A stretch of DNA of 42,973 bases from an uncultured Clostridia bacterium (GTDB lineage: Bacteria > Bacillota > Clostridia > Lachnospirales > Cellulosilyticaceae). The stretch spans positions 1 through 42,973 of the forward strand of contig CALJNR010000004.1 of assembly GCA_937981575.1 (NCBI GenBank). Direction: 5' to 3'. Below, piece after piece: positions 9,029 through 17,860 of this stretch. Below the pieces are notes generated by a model. The model did no database searches. It saw only the letters and a program-made list of their open reading frames with translations, and was not told where the DNA came from. Both the position numbers and the translations under genes were made by a program. How positions within the stretch are numbered: position 1 is the first letter of the stretch; the number at the start of each line of letters is the position of its first letter.

Positions 9029-10180
9029 TTATTTTGCTGATTCCACTACAGCTTTTGCAACTTTGTCTGCGATTCCTTTATCAAATGGTTGAGGAAGTAT
9101 ATAGTCTGGAGTAAGGTCCTTCTCATCTATCATTCCTGCAATAGCTTTGGCCGCTGCAATTTTCATATTTTCAGTAATTTGAGATGCTCTTGATAAAAGT
9201 GCCCCTTTAAATATACCTGGAAATACAAGGACGTTATTAACTTGATTTGGAAAATCTGATCTTCCTGTCCCTACTATCATTGCTCCGCCTTCTTTAGCTA
9301 AATCCGGCATAATCTCTGGAACTGGGTTTGCCATTGCAAAAACAATGGCATTTTCATTCATACTTGCAATCATTTCCTTTGAAACAATGCCTGGTGCTGA
9401 TACACCTACAAAAATATCCGCCCCAATAAGAGCATCTCGTAGCGTCCCTCTTTTATTTTTTTTATTTGTATCCTCGCAGAGTTCTTTTTGAGCCCAATTC
9501 ATCCAAGTTTCATCTGTCTGCAAGATTCCCATCCGGTCTACCACAATGATATCTTTAAATCCATAGTAGAGGAGAAGTTTCGTAATTGCAATACCTGCCG
9601 ATCCTGCTCCATTAACAACAACCTTTACCTTCTCTTTCGTTTTCCCTGCAACTTTTAATGCATTGATAATCCCTGCTAAAACAACGATTGCTGTTCCATG
9701 CTGATCATCATGAAATACTGGAATGTCCAGCTCCTTCTTGAGTGCTTCTTCAATTTGAAAACATCTAGGCGCCGCTATATCTTCTAAATTAATGCCGCCA
9801 AAAGTAGGTGCAATTTGCTTTACAAACTTGATAATCTCATCTGTATCTTTCGTATCTATACAAATAGGCACTGCATTGATGTCAGCAAATTCTTTAAACA
9901 GTACTGCTTTTCCTTCCATAACCGGGAGAGCTGCTTCTGGCCCGATGTCTCCAAGTCCAAGAACTGCTGTCCCATCAGAAATAACTGCAACGGTATTACC
10001 TTTCATTGTATATTTATAAGCCTTTTCCTTATCTTTAGCAATCTCTTTGCAGGGTTCTGCTACCCCTGGCGTATAGGCAATAGATAAGTCATCTTTATTA
10101 TCTACTTTTGACTTAGCAACTACTTCTAATTTCCCCTGCCATTTCTCGTGCATCTGCAATGATTTTTCTCTAAGATCCAT
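9029..10180 (-). CDS. Malic enzyme (short bacterial type, oxidative decarboxylation of malate)
   Basis: This enzyme converts L-malate to pyruvate plus CO2 with reduction of NAD or NADP. The 383 residues fit the short bacterial form. The malic N-terminal domain shows the catalytic tyrosine in YTPGVAEPC, the lysine in EGKAVLFKEF, and the metal-binding motifs GGINLEDIAAPRCF and HDDQHGTAIVVL. The Rossmann domain has VVNGAGSAGIAITKLL. Cofactor preference is not assigned. I place the start at the ATG at 10178-10180 (MDLREKSLQ), 9 bases after AGGAG; the TTG two codons earlier is only 3 bases from that site. It heads a tight group with murG and a soluble chemoreceptor and has a long structured leader (10187-10387). 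Confidence 0.93.
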   Translation of the reverse strand: MDLREKSLQMHEKWQGKLEVVAKSKVDNKDDLSIAYTPGVAEPCKEIAKDKEKAYKYTMKGNTVAVISDGTAVLGLGDIGPEAALPVMEGKAVLFKEFADINAVPICIDTKDTDEIIKFVKQIAPTFGGINLEDIAAPRCFQIEEALKKELDIPVFHDDQHGTAIVVLAGIINALKVAGKTKEKVKVVVNGAGSAGIAITKLLLYYGFKDIIVVDRMGILQTDETWMNWAQKELCEDTNKKNKRGTLRDALIGADIFVGVSAPGIVSKEMIASMNENAIVFAMANPVPEIMPDLAKEGGAMIVGTGRSDFPNQVNNVLVFPGIFKGALLSRASQITENMKIAAAKAIAGMIDEKDLTPDYILPQPFDKGIADKVAKAVVESAK

Positions 10181-10186
10181 TAACAA

Positions 10187-10345
10187 TTTCTCCTTTGATT
10201 ACCTTTATGACTTCTGCTCATTGACTGCACTTAGTCATTCCCTCCGGTATTTATCTTAAGATAGAAAAACTCGGCTTACCCTTATGGGCTAAACTTCCCT
10301 ATCTCCTTAGAACGTGCTTTTTCTACACGCTTTCTCGTTAAAATA
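10187..10345 (-). promoter_or_regulatory. Structured leader of malic enzyme gene, type unknown
   Basis: Read on the minus strand, this 160-base leader is more GC-rich than typical spacers here and holds several stems: AAGCGTG with CACGTT (near 10307-10335); GAGATAG with CTATCTT enclosing AGCCCATAAGGGT (near 10255-10306); and TGACT-AAGTGC-AGTCA (near 10220-10236), whose left arm ATGAC can also pair with a later GTCAT. Alternative pairing just ahead of the ribosome site suggests control by RNA structure. I compared it by eye with the TPP, FMN, SAM-I, lysine, glycine, cobalamin, c-di-GMP, THF and T-box consensus patterns and found no match. Confidence 0.35.
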
Positions 10346-10387
10346 TTTAGGCTCATAAATGAACTAAGTATATTTATGAGCCTAAAT
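10345..10387. repeat. Perfect 16-bp inverted repeat
   Basis: ATTTAGGCTCATAAAT (10345-10360) and its exact reverse complement (10372-10387) are separated by 11 bases. Neither strand has a T-run right after it, so it is a poor terminator. It lies about 165 bases upstream of the malic enzyme start, and could be a protein-binding site or the first hairpin of the leader. The remainder of the gap, 10388-10582, shows nothing clear. Confidence 0.7.
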
Positions 10388-10582
10388 CATTAGTTAATTA
10401 AATTTCTTCCATTATATTTATAATACTATTTCATTCTGTATTAAGTCAATATTGATTCATCATGCAATCTATATTTTAGAGCATCAAATCTTTTTTAAGA
10501 CTAGAGGATGTAACAGATCTCCACAAGTGCAGCATAAAAGGTTTTATTTCCTGTTGATAAGACGAAAGGTTTATCCCATAAG

Positions 10583-10617
10583 AAAAAGGGACTGCTTTCC
10601 ACCAAAAGCTGTGTCCC
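10583..10617 (-). terminator. Terminator of chemoreceptor gene 10649-12724
   Basis: On the minus strand GGGAC (rc of 10613-10617) pairs with GTCCC (rc of 10588-10592), with an inner GCTTT/AAAGC stem, followed by TTTTTC. It lies about 30 bases past the gene's stop. Confidence 0.8.
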
Positions 10618-10648
10618 TATAAGTAAGCGCCTATCCGCTTGTTATATA

Positions 10649-12724
10649 CTATGCCTGTTTTATTTCTGAATAAGTAAATTTAGAATAGGTCCGTTCAAGC
10701 CTCGTGATGCTTCCAAGAAGTTCCTTGGACATCATCGTCACTTTCTCAGCATATTTGCTTTGTTCCTCACTAATCGCACAAACCTCATCTGTACTTTGTA
10801 TAGCTTGGTCTACGATACTAGAAATTTCATTAATTTTGCTTGATAACACTTCATTGCTTGTATGAACATTTTTAAGTGTAGATGTTGCCTTTATAATATG
10901 ACGATTTGCTGATTCCATTTTGCTGTAAATCTCTGAAAAAGCATCTTTAGTACCATCTACAATAGGAACTTGCTCATTAAATACATGAGTAGCTTTTTCA
11001 AGCTCAATTAATGTATTTGTTTTTTTGATCTGAATATCCCCAACAATATCTCCTATCGTTTTTAAAGCGCCCTCTGTCTGCGTAGATAATCTCTTAATTT
11101 CACCAGCTACAACCGCAAATCCTTTACCAGCCGCTCCTGCCCGCGCCGCTTCAATGGATGCATTTAAAGAAAGAAGATTAGTTTGCTCGTTGATCTCCCT
11201 GATAAGCTCAGTAACCACTTTAATGCGGCCTGCTTCGTTCCCCAGCTCATCCACTTGAACTTTAACTGCTTTACTCATATCGAGTGTTACTTGTGTATGC
11301 CTGCTTAATTCATCTATTTTATTTTTTGTACTTCGGCTGATTTCCATTGTATGATTAGAATAATTTTCAACTTCATACATCACATTTACTACATCATCAA
11401 TCTGCTGACAAAAGGCTTCTATCATACTTACCGAAGTGTCTGTTTCCTGCTTTTGTTTATTAGCTCCTTGTGCAATTGTTGTAACGGCTCCTTCCAGTTC
11501 CTCGGCAGCAGCTGTTGTTGTCTCTGCCGACTCAGCAAGCAGCGTCATGTTGCCTTCCACTGACCTCGTAACTTCCTTTGCATTGGCAATAAGCTCTTTA
11601 ATAGTCAAGATCATGGCAATGAATTGATTGGTCAGCGTACTGATCTCTCTGTTATTTTGTTTCACCCTTTTAGTAATGCTTTCCTGTACATCCAGTTTGC
11701 CCCCTTCAACCTGCCCCATAATTTCTGAAAGATTTTCAAGCGGCTTTACTATTCTGCTTCCAAATATGATACTTATCCCTACAGCTAAAACTGTACAAGC
11801 AGCTAAAAGCCCGTAGATACTATAGGTTGTAGATTGGATGCCGCTTAAAAGAACTGTTTTGGGCGCATCTAGGACGACAGTCCATCCGTTTTGGCATACA
11901 GCATAACTCGTAAGTGATTTCGACGAAATAATAGTATCTGTCTGCTTGCTAAACGCCATGCCGGTTATCTCAGTATTTTTAAGATGCTCTTTATTAGATA
12001 AGATAACTTTCTGCTCTTCATTAACAATCATTATAGGAATGTTTTCATTCACGCTTGCAAGATCTAGAACATCTTCTAAATAAAGCATATTAACAGAGAA
12101 TACAGCGATGCAGCTTTTTCCTTTAATGCTGCCCACATTCTTACCAATATAAACCCCCGATTCCTCTCCTTCTGGAATGTAAAACCATAGGGAGGCTGTC
12201 CGTGGCATTTGAAGCAGCTTATTATAGACCTCACCCTTTTGAAAATGCTCCGAAACAAGATATTTTCCTATTACCTTAAGATTAACAGCTTTTGAAGTAA
12301 GGGATTTTTCTTCAATAAGAATTTGATCTCCTAAAAGAATAATGCCTCCTTCTATTGTTCCTGTCCCCACTAGTTCTTCTGCTATAAGTCCTTCTACTTG
12401 TGATTTTGAACTAAACATTTGTATATTGTCATCATTTTCAATGCTTTTGGCATAAGCATTAAAGGTGCGGCCTGATATAATGTTAGTTGCTGTTATATTA
12501 ATATTATTAATTGAAGTATCTAATGCATAATTCAGCTGCTCAATGATTTTTTGCGAATACTGCCCGACAGTCTGCTCCATATTAAGCGTACTCGACCAAA
12601 TGGCTACTGCCCCTACTGCTATGCTAGGGACAAGACTTAAGGTAATTAGTATAATACGCAGTTGTGTAAATAGACTTGTTTTTTGATTCTTTACATTTAG
12701 ATTTCGCTTTTTTTGTACAGGCAT
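10649..12724 (-). CDS. Methyl-accepting chemotaxis protein with extracellular sensor domain
   Basis: This is a 691-residue membrane chemoreceptor. Order: basic N-tail, membrane helix LRIILITLSLVPSIAVGAVA (about 22-42), an extracellular Cache-like sensor region (about 45-295) with the dCache-type piece WFYIPEGEESGVYIGKNVG, a second helix IYGLLAACTVLAVGISIIFG (about 298-318), HAMP (SRIVKPLENLSEIMGQVEGG), then the long signalling coiled coil. The hairpin tip is [32 protein letters not shown]. The ATG at 12722-12724 (MPVQKKRNLN) is chosen because GGGGAG lies 7 bases upstream; an earlier ATG at 12748 has no ribosome site. It follows the mgl genes on the same strand but is separated by a terminator. 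The ligand is unknown; galactose is possible only by proximity. Confidence 0.9.
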   Translation of the reverse strand: MPVQKKRNLNVKNQKTSLFTQLRIILITLSLVPSIAVGAVAIWSSTLNMEQTVGQYSQKIIEQLNYALDTSINNINITATNIISGRTFNAYAKSIENDDNIQMFSSKSQVEGLIAEELVGTGTIEGGIILLGDQILIEEKSLTSKAVNLKVIGKYLVSEHFQKGEVYNKLLQMPRTASLWFYIPEGEESGVYIGKNVGSIKGKSCIAVFSVNMLYLEDVLDLASVNENIPIMIVNEEQKVILSNKEHLKNTEITGMAFSKQTDTIISSKSLTSYAVCQNGWTVVLDAPKTVLLSGIQSTTYSIYGLLAACTVLAVGISIIFGSRIVKPLENLSEIMGQVEGGKLDVQESITKRVKQNNREISTLTNQFIAMILTIKELIANAKEVTRSVEGNMTLLAESAETTTAAAEELEGAVTTIAQGANKQKQETDTSVSMIEAFCQQIDDVVNVMYEVENYSNHTMEISRSTKNKIDELSRHTQVTLDMSKAVKVQVDELGNEAGRIKVVTELIREINEQTNLLSLNASIEAARAGAAGKGFAVVAGEIKRLSTQTEGALKTIGDIVGDIQIKKTNTLIELEKATHVFNEQVPIVDGTKDAFSEIYSKMESANRHIIKATSTLKNVHTSNEVLSSKINEISSIVDQAIQSTDEVCAISEEQSKYAEKVTMMSKELLGSITRLERTYSKFTYSEIKQA

Positions 12725-12783
12725 TTGCTCTCTCCCCTTAACCACCATTTGAACATTCAGACATTTTTAATTTATACTAATAA

Positions 12784-12819
12784 AGACTGCCTTATTTTGC
12801 TTAGAAAGTAAGGCAGTCT
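12784..12819 (-). terminator. Terminator of the mglBAC operon
   Basis: AGACTGCCTTA (12784-12794) pairs perfectly with TAAGGCAGTCT (12809-12819). On the minus strand the stem runs into TTTATTAG. It lies about 50 bases past the mglC stop and separates mgl from the chemoreceptor gene. Confidence 0.8.
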
Positions 12820-12866
12820 GCTTTATAAAGTCTATACTATTAACTTATCATCCCGAGTAAACTTTT

Positions 12867-13898
12867 TTATTTTTTCTTGATATATTTTCTTGTATCAATA
12901 GCAACGGCTATGATAATGATAAGGCCTTTTATAATGTATTGAATATAAGGGCTTACATTAACATAAGCAAGACCATAGTTGATAACCTGGAATATAAATA
13001 CCCCTGTTACAATACCTGCTATAGATCCTACCCCACCGCTGAAAGAAACGCCCCCTACTACACAGGCTGCAATCGCATCTAGTTCATATCCATTACCTAA
13101 GTTGTTTGTTGCACTTCCTGTACGCGCTACTTCGAGGCATCCAGCAAAGCCGTAAAGAATCCCTGCAATAACTGATACTAAAATAATTGTTTTTGTAATA
13201 CTTACCCCTGATACTGCTGCTGCTTCCGGATTTCCTCCAACTGCAAACATGTTTTTACCAAGAATTGTTTTATTCCATATAAACCATACGACAAGTACAG
13301 TAATAGCGGCGTAAATTACCAGATACGGAATGCCTATCGGTCCAATATTCAGTGAACCTTGTGCAAACTTTGTAAACTTTGGATCAAGCCCTGCAATTGG
13401 TGAAGCCCCAACTGCATCGTAATAAAGAGATGCTACCCCATAAATAACAAGCTGCATGCCAAGTGTCGCAATAAACGGTGTTACATGAAACTTCGCTATG
13501 ATAACCCCGTTGATTGTAGATGCTAGTGTTGTTAAAACAATACATAGCAAAATTGGAATGATAATTGCAAGCTGTGGAAGTTCTGGGAAAATTCTTCTCG
13601 CATAATCAGGCGATTGAAGAAGAGAGGCAGATACTACTGCTGCAAGCCCTACCATACGTCCAACTGAAAGGTCTGTTCCTGCAAGAACAAGGAGTCCGGC
13701 AACCCCAAGCGCAAGGATAGTACGTGTTGAAGCTTGTGTTATGATAAATGTAAAGTTCTTCATAGATAAGAATGATTTATCCATAGAAATAATAACGCCT
13801 ACAAGTATTAAAAGTACGATATAAATTGCATTATTCAATAACAGATCGACTACTTTTTTACGATCTAAAGTTTTAAATTCATTTAGTATTTTTTCCAT
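12867..13898 (-). CDS. mglC: Galactose/methyl-galactoside ABC transporter permease
   Basis: This is the membrane subunit of the Mgl importer. The 343 residues are strongly hydrophobic with about eight to ten helices, for example AIYIVLLILVGVIISMD near the start and YIIKGLIIIIAVAIDTRKY at the end. The BPD_transp_2 family loop motif that contacts the ATPase is GGNPEAAAVSGVSI, and GLAAVVSASLLQ and AIAACVVGGVSFSGGVGSI are other conserved pieces. The ATG follows AAGGAGG. It lies 14 bases after mglA and ends the operon. Confidence 0.93.
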   Translation of the reverse strand: MEKILNEFKTLDRKKVVDLLLNNAIYIVLLILVGVIISMDKSFLSMKNFTFIITQASTRTILALGVAGLLVLAGTDLSVGRMVGLAAVVSASLLQSPDYARRIFPELPQLAIIIPILLCIVLTTLASTINGVIIAKFHVTPFIATLGMQLVIYGVASLYYDAVGASPIAGLDPKFTKFAQGSLNIGPIGIPYLVIYAAITVLVVWFIWNKTILGKNMFAVGGNPEAAAVSGVSITKTIILVSVIAGILYGFAGCLEVARTGSATNNLGNGYELDAIAACVVGGVSFSGGVGSIAGIVTGVFIFQVINYGLAYVNVSPYIQYIIKGLIIIIAVAIDTRKYIKKK

Positions 13899-13912
13899 TA
13901 TGATTTTCCTCC

Positions 13913-15415
13913 TTATAGATATTTGGCTGCAAGCCTTAAAATCTCTTCTTGATTGGTTTCTTTGGTATTAACGATACCAGCAACCTTGCCATTACTCATT
14001 ACCAATATCCTATCGGTTATCCCTAATAGTTCTGGCATTTCTGAGGAAATCATAATTATTCCTTTGTCTTTTTTAGCAAGATCTAAAATAAGTTGATAAA
14101 TTTCATATTTAGCACCCACGTCTATTCCCCTGGTAGGCTCATCAAGCATTAGTATTTCAGGCTTTGTCAGAAGCCATCTTCCTAGAATAACCTTTTGCTG
14201 ATTTCCTCCCGATAAAGACCTAATAAGCGTTTTTTGTGAAGGTGTTTTAACACGCATGCTGCTTATTACCCACTCTGTATCCTCAGCTAATTTTTTGCCT
14301 CTAAGTACTCCTAGTTTATTAGAATATGCAGCCAGATTAGAAATAATGGAATTAAATTTAATGCTTAAGACGCCGAAAATTCCTGTTTGCCTTCTGTCCT
14401 CAGTAAGCAATGCAAATCCATTTTTAATAGCCTGTTTAGCATTTTTATTAACAACACTTTTGCCATGAACAACAATTTCGCCATATTCTTTTTTTCTAAC
14501 ACCAAAAATAGTTTCAACAATCTCAGTTCTTTTGGACCCCATAAGGCCTGCAATTCCAAGAACTTCGCCTTTTTTAAGTTCAAATGAAACATCCTGAATA
14601 GACGGCTGATAAGTCGCCGTAAGATTTTTAACTTCCATAATAACCTCTCCAGGGACATTGTCCTTAGGAGGGAAACGATGGCTTAAATCCCGACCAACCA
14701 TCAAACTAATAATTTTATCTGTTGTTAAGTTTGCTGCTGGCTGAGTGTCAATCCATTTACCATCTCGCATGACAGTAACATCATCACATATTTTTAAGAT
14801 TTCTTCCATCTTATGGGATATATATATTATGCCGCACCCTTGGCTTTTTAGCTGATTAATAATCCTAAAAAGATGTTCAACTTCTTTTTCTGTAAGTGAA
14901 GAAGTTGGTTCATCCATTACGATAACTTTGGAATGATATGAAACAGCTTTTGCTATTTCAACCATTTGTTGTTGTGAAAGTGATAAGTTCTCAATTTTTT
15001 CTTTCGGATCAATACTTATTGATAATTCCTCAAATATTTCTTTAGTCTTTTGGTACATTTCTTTTTCAGAAATAACCATCCCTTTTGTTGGAAATCTTCC
15101 AAGCCAAATATTATCCATTACTCTAGTTTGTCTTACTTGATTCAGCTCTTGATGCACCATGGATACGCCATGTTCAAGGGCTTGTTTTGGGTTAATAAAA
15201 TTTACTCTCTCGCCATTTAAATATATTTCTCCTGAATCTTCCAAATAGATGCCGAATAAACATTTCATCAGTGTTGATTTTCCTGCTCCATTTTCCCCCA
15301 TTAAAGCATGAACTGATCCTGGTTCCAAATAAAGCTGCGCGCCATCTAATGCTTTCACACCTGGAAATTCTTTATTTATATTTCTCATCTCAAGCAGATA
15401 ACTGATACTTGCCAT
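13913..15415 (-). CDS. mglA: Galactose/methyl-galactoside ABC transporter ATP-binding protein
   Basis: This is the double ATPase subunit of the Mgl importer (500 residues, as usual). The first ATPase domain has Walker [13 protein letters not shown], signature [15 protein letters not shown] and Walker [17 protein letters not shown]. The second has the degenerate loop GLMGSKRTE seen in this family, signature [15 protein letters not shown] and Walker [19 protein letters not shown] place the start at the ATG at 15413-15415 ([17 protein letters not shown]); two GTG codons a few codons upstream are alternatives, and the ribosome site (GTGGTG) is weak for all of them. It lies 83 bases after mglB. 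Confidence 0.93.
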   Translation of the reverse strand: MASISYLLEMRNINKEFPGVKALDGAQLYLEPGSVHALMGENGAGKSTLMKCLFGIYLEDSGEIYLNGERVNFINPKQALEHGVSMVHQELNQVRQTRVMDNIWLGRFPTKGMVISEKEMYQKTKEIFEELSISIDPKEKIENLSLSQQQMVEIAKAVSYHSKVIVMDEPTSSLTEKEVEHLFRIINQLKSQGCGIIYISHKMEEILKICDDVTVMRDGKWIDTQPAANLTTDKIISLMVGRDLSHRFPPKDNVPGEVIMEVKNLTATYQPSIQDVSFELKKGEVLGIAGLMGSKRTEIVETIFGVRKKEYGEIVVHGKSVVNKNAKQAIKNGFALLTEDRRQTGIFGVLSIKFNSIISNLAAYSNKLGVLRGKKLAEDTEWVISSMRVKTPSQKTLIRSLSGGNQQKVILGRWLLTKPEILMLDEPTRGIDVGAKYEIYQLILDLAKKDKGIIMISSEMPELLGITDRILVMSNGKVAGIVNTKETNQEEILRLAAKYL

Positions 15416-15498
15416 TTTGAAGTTCACCACACTTTACTGTAAAATATTTGCAGGCAAGAACTTAAGAGGATATCCTTGCCTGCCTTTAGTCAAATCAA

Positions 15499-16557
15499 TT
15501 ATTCTGTTACAGCTACATAAGGTACACGAACAGCTCTTGTTTCATCAAGAACCCAGTTTGTTCCTTGGATTACATCTTTACCAAGTGCTGCATTAACTGC
15601 AAGCTCTAAAGTAGCTTTACCTTGATTTTCTGCATCGTTAAGTACTGTACCTGCCATAAATTTGCTTTTGATAAGGTCAAGTGCTTCTGGGATTGCATCT
15701 ACCCCAACAACTGGCATAAATTTGTCTCCTGCGAAGTATCCAGCAGCTTTTAATGCTTCTACTGCACCTAAAGCCATACCGTCGTTGTTACAGATAACCA
15801 TTTCAATTTTATCACCATGAGCTGCAAGCCATGTTTCCATAAGTTCTTTACCTTTTGCAGCATCCCACATACCTGTTTGCTTTGCAAGTTCTTCAACTTG
15901 GATACCAGCTGCTACAACTGTATCTACTGAATATTTTGTTCTTGCTTCAGCATCTGGATGTCCTGGTTCACCCATCAGCATTACGTATTGCATTTTTCCA
16001 TCGCCATTTTTATCCCAGTTTGCATTAGCTTTCCATGCATTTGTGATAAGTTCACCTTGGATAACTCCTGATTCAGCTGAAGTTGTTCCAACATACCAAG
16101 CTTGATCGTATCCAACTTTGTCTGTACCTTCTGGATACTCTTTGTTGAAGAAGATTACTGGAATGCCTGCTGCTTTTGCTTTTTCTGCAATCGCTGGTGC
16201 TGCTCCTGGATCAACTAGGTTGATCGCGAGTGCCTTAACACCTTTTGCAATCATTGCATCTACTTGGTCATTTTGTTTTGCTTGGTCATTTTGTGAGTCA
16301 TTCATGATAAGCTGAGCTTTGCCTTCTGCTGCTTTTTCAATATTTTGTCTTACGAAAGACATAAAGTTATCATCATATTTGTAAATAGTTACACCGATAA
16401 GTGGAAGTTCTTCCGCTGGTGCCTCTGCTGGTGCCTCTGCTGGTGCTTCTGCAGTTGTTGCTGCTGCCTCATTGCTTTTTACAGGTGCATTTGATGCACA
16501 AGCTGTCATTCCCATTGCCATTGCTCCGATAAGTAAGAAACTAAATAATTTTCTCAT
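15499..16557 (-). CDS. mglB: Galactose/glucose-binding lipoprotein of the Mgl importer
   Basis: This is the substrate-binding subunit, 352 residues. The signal peptide [20 protein letters not shown] ends in a lipobox (Cys at 20), so it is membrane-anchored. A short APAE repeat linker follows (about 38-50). Residues that bind sugar in E. coli MglB are all present by motif: Phe in DDNFMSF, Asn in FFNKE, His/Asp/Arg in [10 protein letters not shown], Trp in TGMWD, Asn/Asp in CNNDGMA, Asp in VGVDAI and Asn in [10 protein letters not shown]. The calcium loop is [10 protein letters not shown]. The ATG follows AAGGGGGA. First gene of mglBAC. Confidence 0.95.
   Translation of the reverse strand: MRKLFSFLLIGAMAMGMTACASNAPVKSNEAAATTAEAPAEAPAEAPAEELPLIGVTIYKYDDNFMSFVRQNIEKAAEGKAQLIMNDSQNDQAKQNDQVDAMIAKGVKALAINLVDPGAAPAIAEKAKAAGIPVIFFNKEYPEGTDKVGYDQAWYVGTTSAESGVIQGELITNAWKANANWDKNGDGKMQYVMLMGEPGHPDAEARTKYSVDTVVAAGIQVEELAKQTGMWDAAKGKELMETWLAAHGDKIEMVICNNDGMALGAVEALKAAGYFAGDKFMPVVGVDAIPEALDLIKSKFMAGTVLNDAENQGKATLELAVNAALGKDVIQGTNWVLDETRAVRVPYVAVTE
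16415..16450. repeat. Three 12-bp tandem repeats in mglB linker
   Basis: GCTGGTGCCTCT occurs twice exactly and a third time with one change, in phase with the reading frame. It encodes the APAE-type linker of MglB. In-frame gain or loss of units would only change linker length. Confidence 0.85.
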
Positions 16558-16621
16558 TTTTTTCCCCCTTGATTATTAGGTTTTTTATTTTTTTTGATAT
16601 TTGTTTCAATATCTTAAGTAC

Positions 16622-16650
16622 ATTGTACCTAGAAATACTTCTAATTTGAA
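16622..16650 (-). promoter_or_regulatory. Putative mglB promoter with weak -35
   Basis: On the minus strand TTCAAA (16645-16650), a 17-base spacer and TACAAT (16622-16627) lie about 65 bases before mglB. The -10 is good (5/6) and the -35 poor (3/6), as expected for a promoter needing an activator. The AraC-type regulator encoded upstream is the obvious candidate, by inference. Confidence 0.5.
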
Positions 16651-16686
16651 TAAGTTTTCTTATCATGTTCTATGCTATTTTTACCA

Positions 16687-16734
16687 AAAAAATAGTACCT
16701 AAAACTAGGGTAGCCCCCTTAGGTACTATTTTTT
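16687..16734 (-). terminator. Strong terminator between sensor operon and mglBAC
   Basis: AAAAAATAGTACCTAA (16687-16702) pairs perfectly with TTAGGTACTATTTTTT (16719-16734). It lies about 25 bases past the stop of the second binding-protein gene. It works as a terminator on the minus strand and separates regulator expression from importer expression. Confidence 0.9.
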
Positions 16735-16758
16735 ATCAACTTTGTTATACTTTTTTAC

Positions 16759-17814
16759 TTAGTTTATTGTTTCTTTAGTAATTATTTTATGTGGTATCCA
16801 TAAATACTTCTCATCCGCGCTGTAATCTAACACAACTCGAGACTGTACACCTGCTCCTAAACTATACAACTTACCAAAAATAGCTTTTCCTTGCTCATCT
16901 GCATTATTTAATACCGTTCCCAGCATCTTATCCTGCTTAATAGCCTGCAAGGCTTGATCTAGTCCGTCTACCCCTATCACCGGAATAGTTTTATTATTGT
17001 CAAAATATCCTTTGGCCTGAAGCGCTTCTATTGCACCTAAAGCCATTTCATCATTGTTTGAGATCACTACTTCTATACGTTCTCCGAATTGATCCATCCA
17101 ATCGAGTATTTTCCCCTTAGCTTCTCCTCTTTTCCACATTGCTGTATCCATTGCAAGATTTTCTGTTTTGATACCAGCATCTTCAAGAAGCTTAATACTA
17201 TGGTAGGAACGCAGAATGCTGTCTTGATGCCCCGGCTCCCCCTCCAGCATAACATATTGAATGACGCCATCTCTATTTCGGTCAAACCGCTCGCCTTTTT
17301 CAATAGCATTCAGGAGAATCTGCCCTTGCATTTCACCCGATTCTGCTGCATTGCTTCCTATGTAATAAACTTCATTCCATTTATTCATATCTTGTGGTAC
17401 AGGTTCTCTGTTGAAAAATACAGTAGGAATTTTTGCTTCTTTTACTTTATCTATAATGTTGGCTGCTTCAGCCCGATCTACTATGTTAACAGCTATGGCA
17501 TCATATTTTTGTTTTATAAGCTGATCTATTTGATGATTTTGCAGGGTTTGATCATTTTTGCTGTCTAAAATATCAATGATAATTTTAATATTTGATGCCT
17601 CTTCTTCTTCGGCTGCATAACGAGAAATACTGTCGCATATATTGACAACAAACGGATCTGCTGCATTGTAGAGAACTACCCCAAGCCTAACTTGAGTTTT
17701 TGAAGCTGCAAGTGACGCATCCGCCCCTGATAAAGGCGCACACCCCCATAAACTCATAACACTTATGAAGCTGATTAAAGCCCGAGAGCTTAATTTAATA
17801 AAACTTCCCCTCAT
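16759..17814 (-). CDS. Second galactose-binding-type lipoprotein, probable sensor partner of the kinase
   Basis: This is a 351-residue MglB homologue with a lipobox (SLWGC, Cys at about 25). All sugar-contact positions recognisable in MglB remain: Phe in ADPFVVN, Asn in FFNRE, His/Asp/Arg in EPGHQDSILR, Trp in DTAMWK, Asn/Asp in SNNDEMA, Asp in IGVDGL and Asn in TVLNNADEQG, plus a calcium loop DRNRDGVIQY. The rest has diverged clearly. It is the last gene of the regulator-kinase operon and is cut off from mglBAC by a terminator. This placement suggests that it presents galactose to the kinase rather than to the importer, as XylFII does for LytS in Clostridium beijerinckii. That role is inference. 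The ATG follows GGAGG at 7 bases. Confidence 0.85.
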   Translation of the reverse strand: MRGSFIKLSSRALISFISVMSLWGCAPLSGADASLAASKTQVRLGVVLYNAADPFVVNICDSISRYAAEEEEASNIKIIIDILDSKNDQTLQNHQIDQLIKQKYDAIAVNIVDRAEAANIIDKVKEAKIPTVFFNREPVPQDMNKWNEVYYIGSNAAESGEMQGQILLNAIEKGERFDRNRDGVIQYVMLEGEPGHQDSILRSYHSIKLLEDAGIKTENLAMDTAMWKRGEAKGKILDWMDQFGERIEVVISNNDEMALGAIEALQAKGYFDNNKTIPVIGVDGLDQALQAIKQDKMLGTVLNNADEQGKAIFGKLYSLGAGVQSRVVLDYSADEKYLWIPHKIITKETIN

Positions 17815-17860
17815 TCCACTACCTCCTTATATTTAAACCTATTCATTAAAGGATTTTAAA

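Noticed and set aside
17089..17568. 159-residue open frame on the plus strand inside the second binding-protein gene
   Set aside because: Antisense to a well-supported gene, with Phe/Cys/Ile-rich composition typical of a reverse reading.
16759..17814. Second MglB homologue as a decayed duplicate
   Set aside because: All ligand residues, the lipobox and the calcium loop are kept, and it has a good ribosome site and its own terminator; it is better seen as a functional paralogue.
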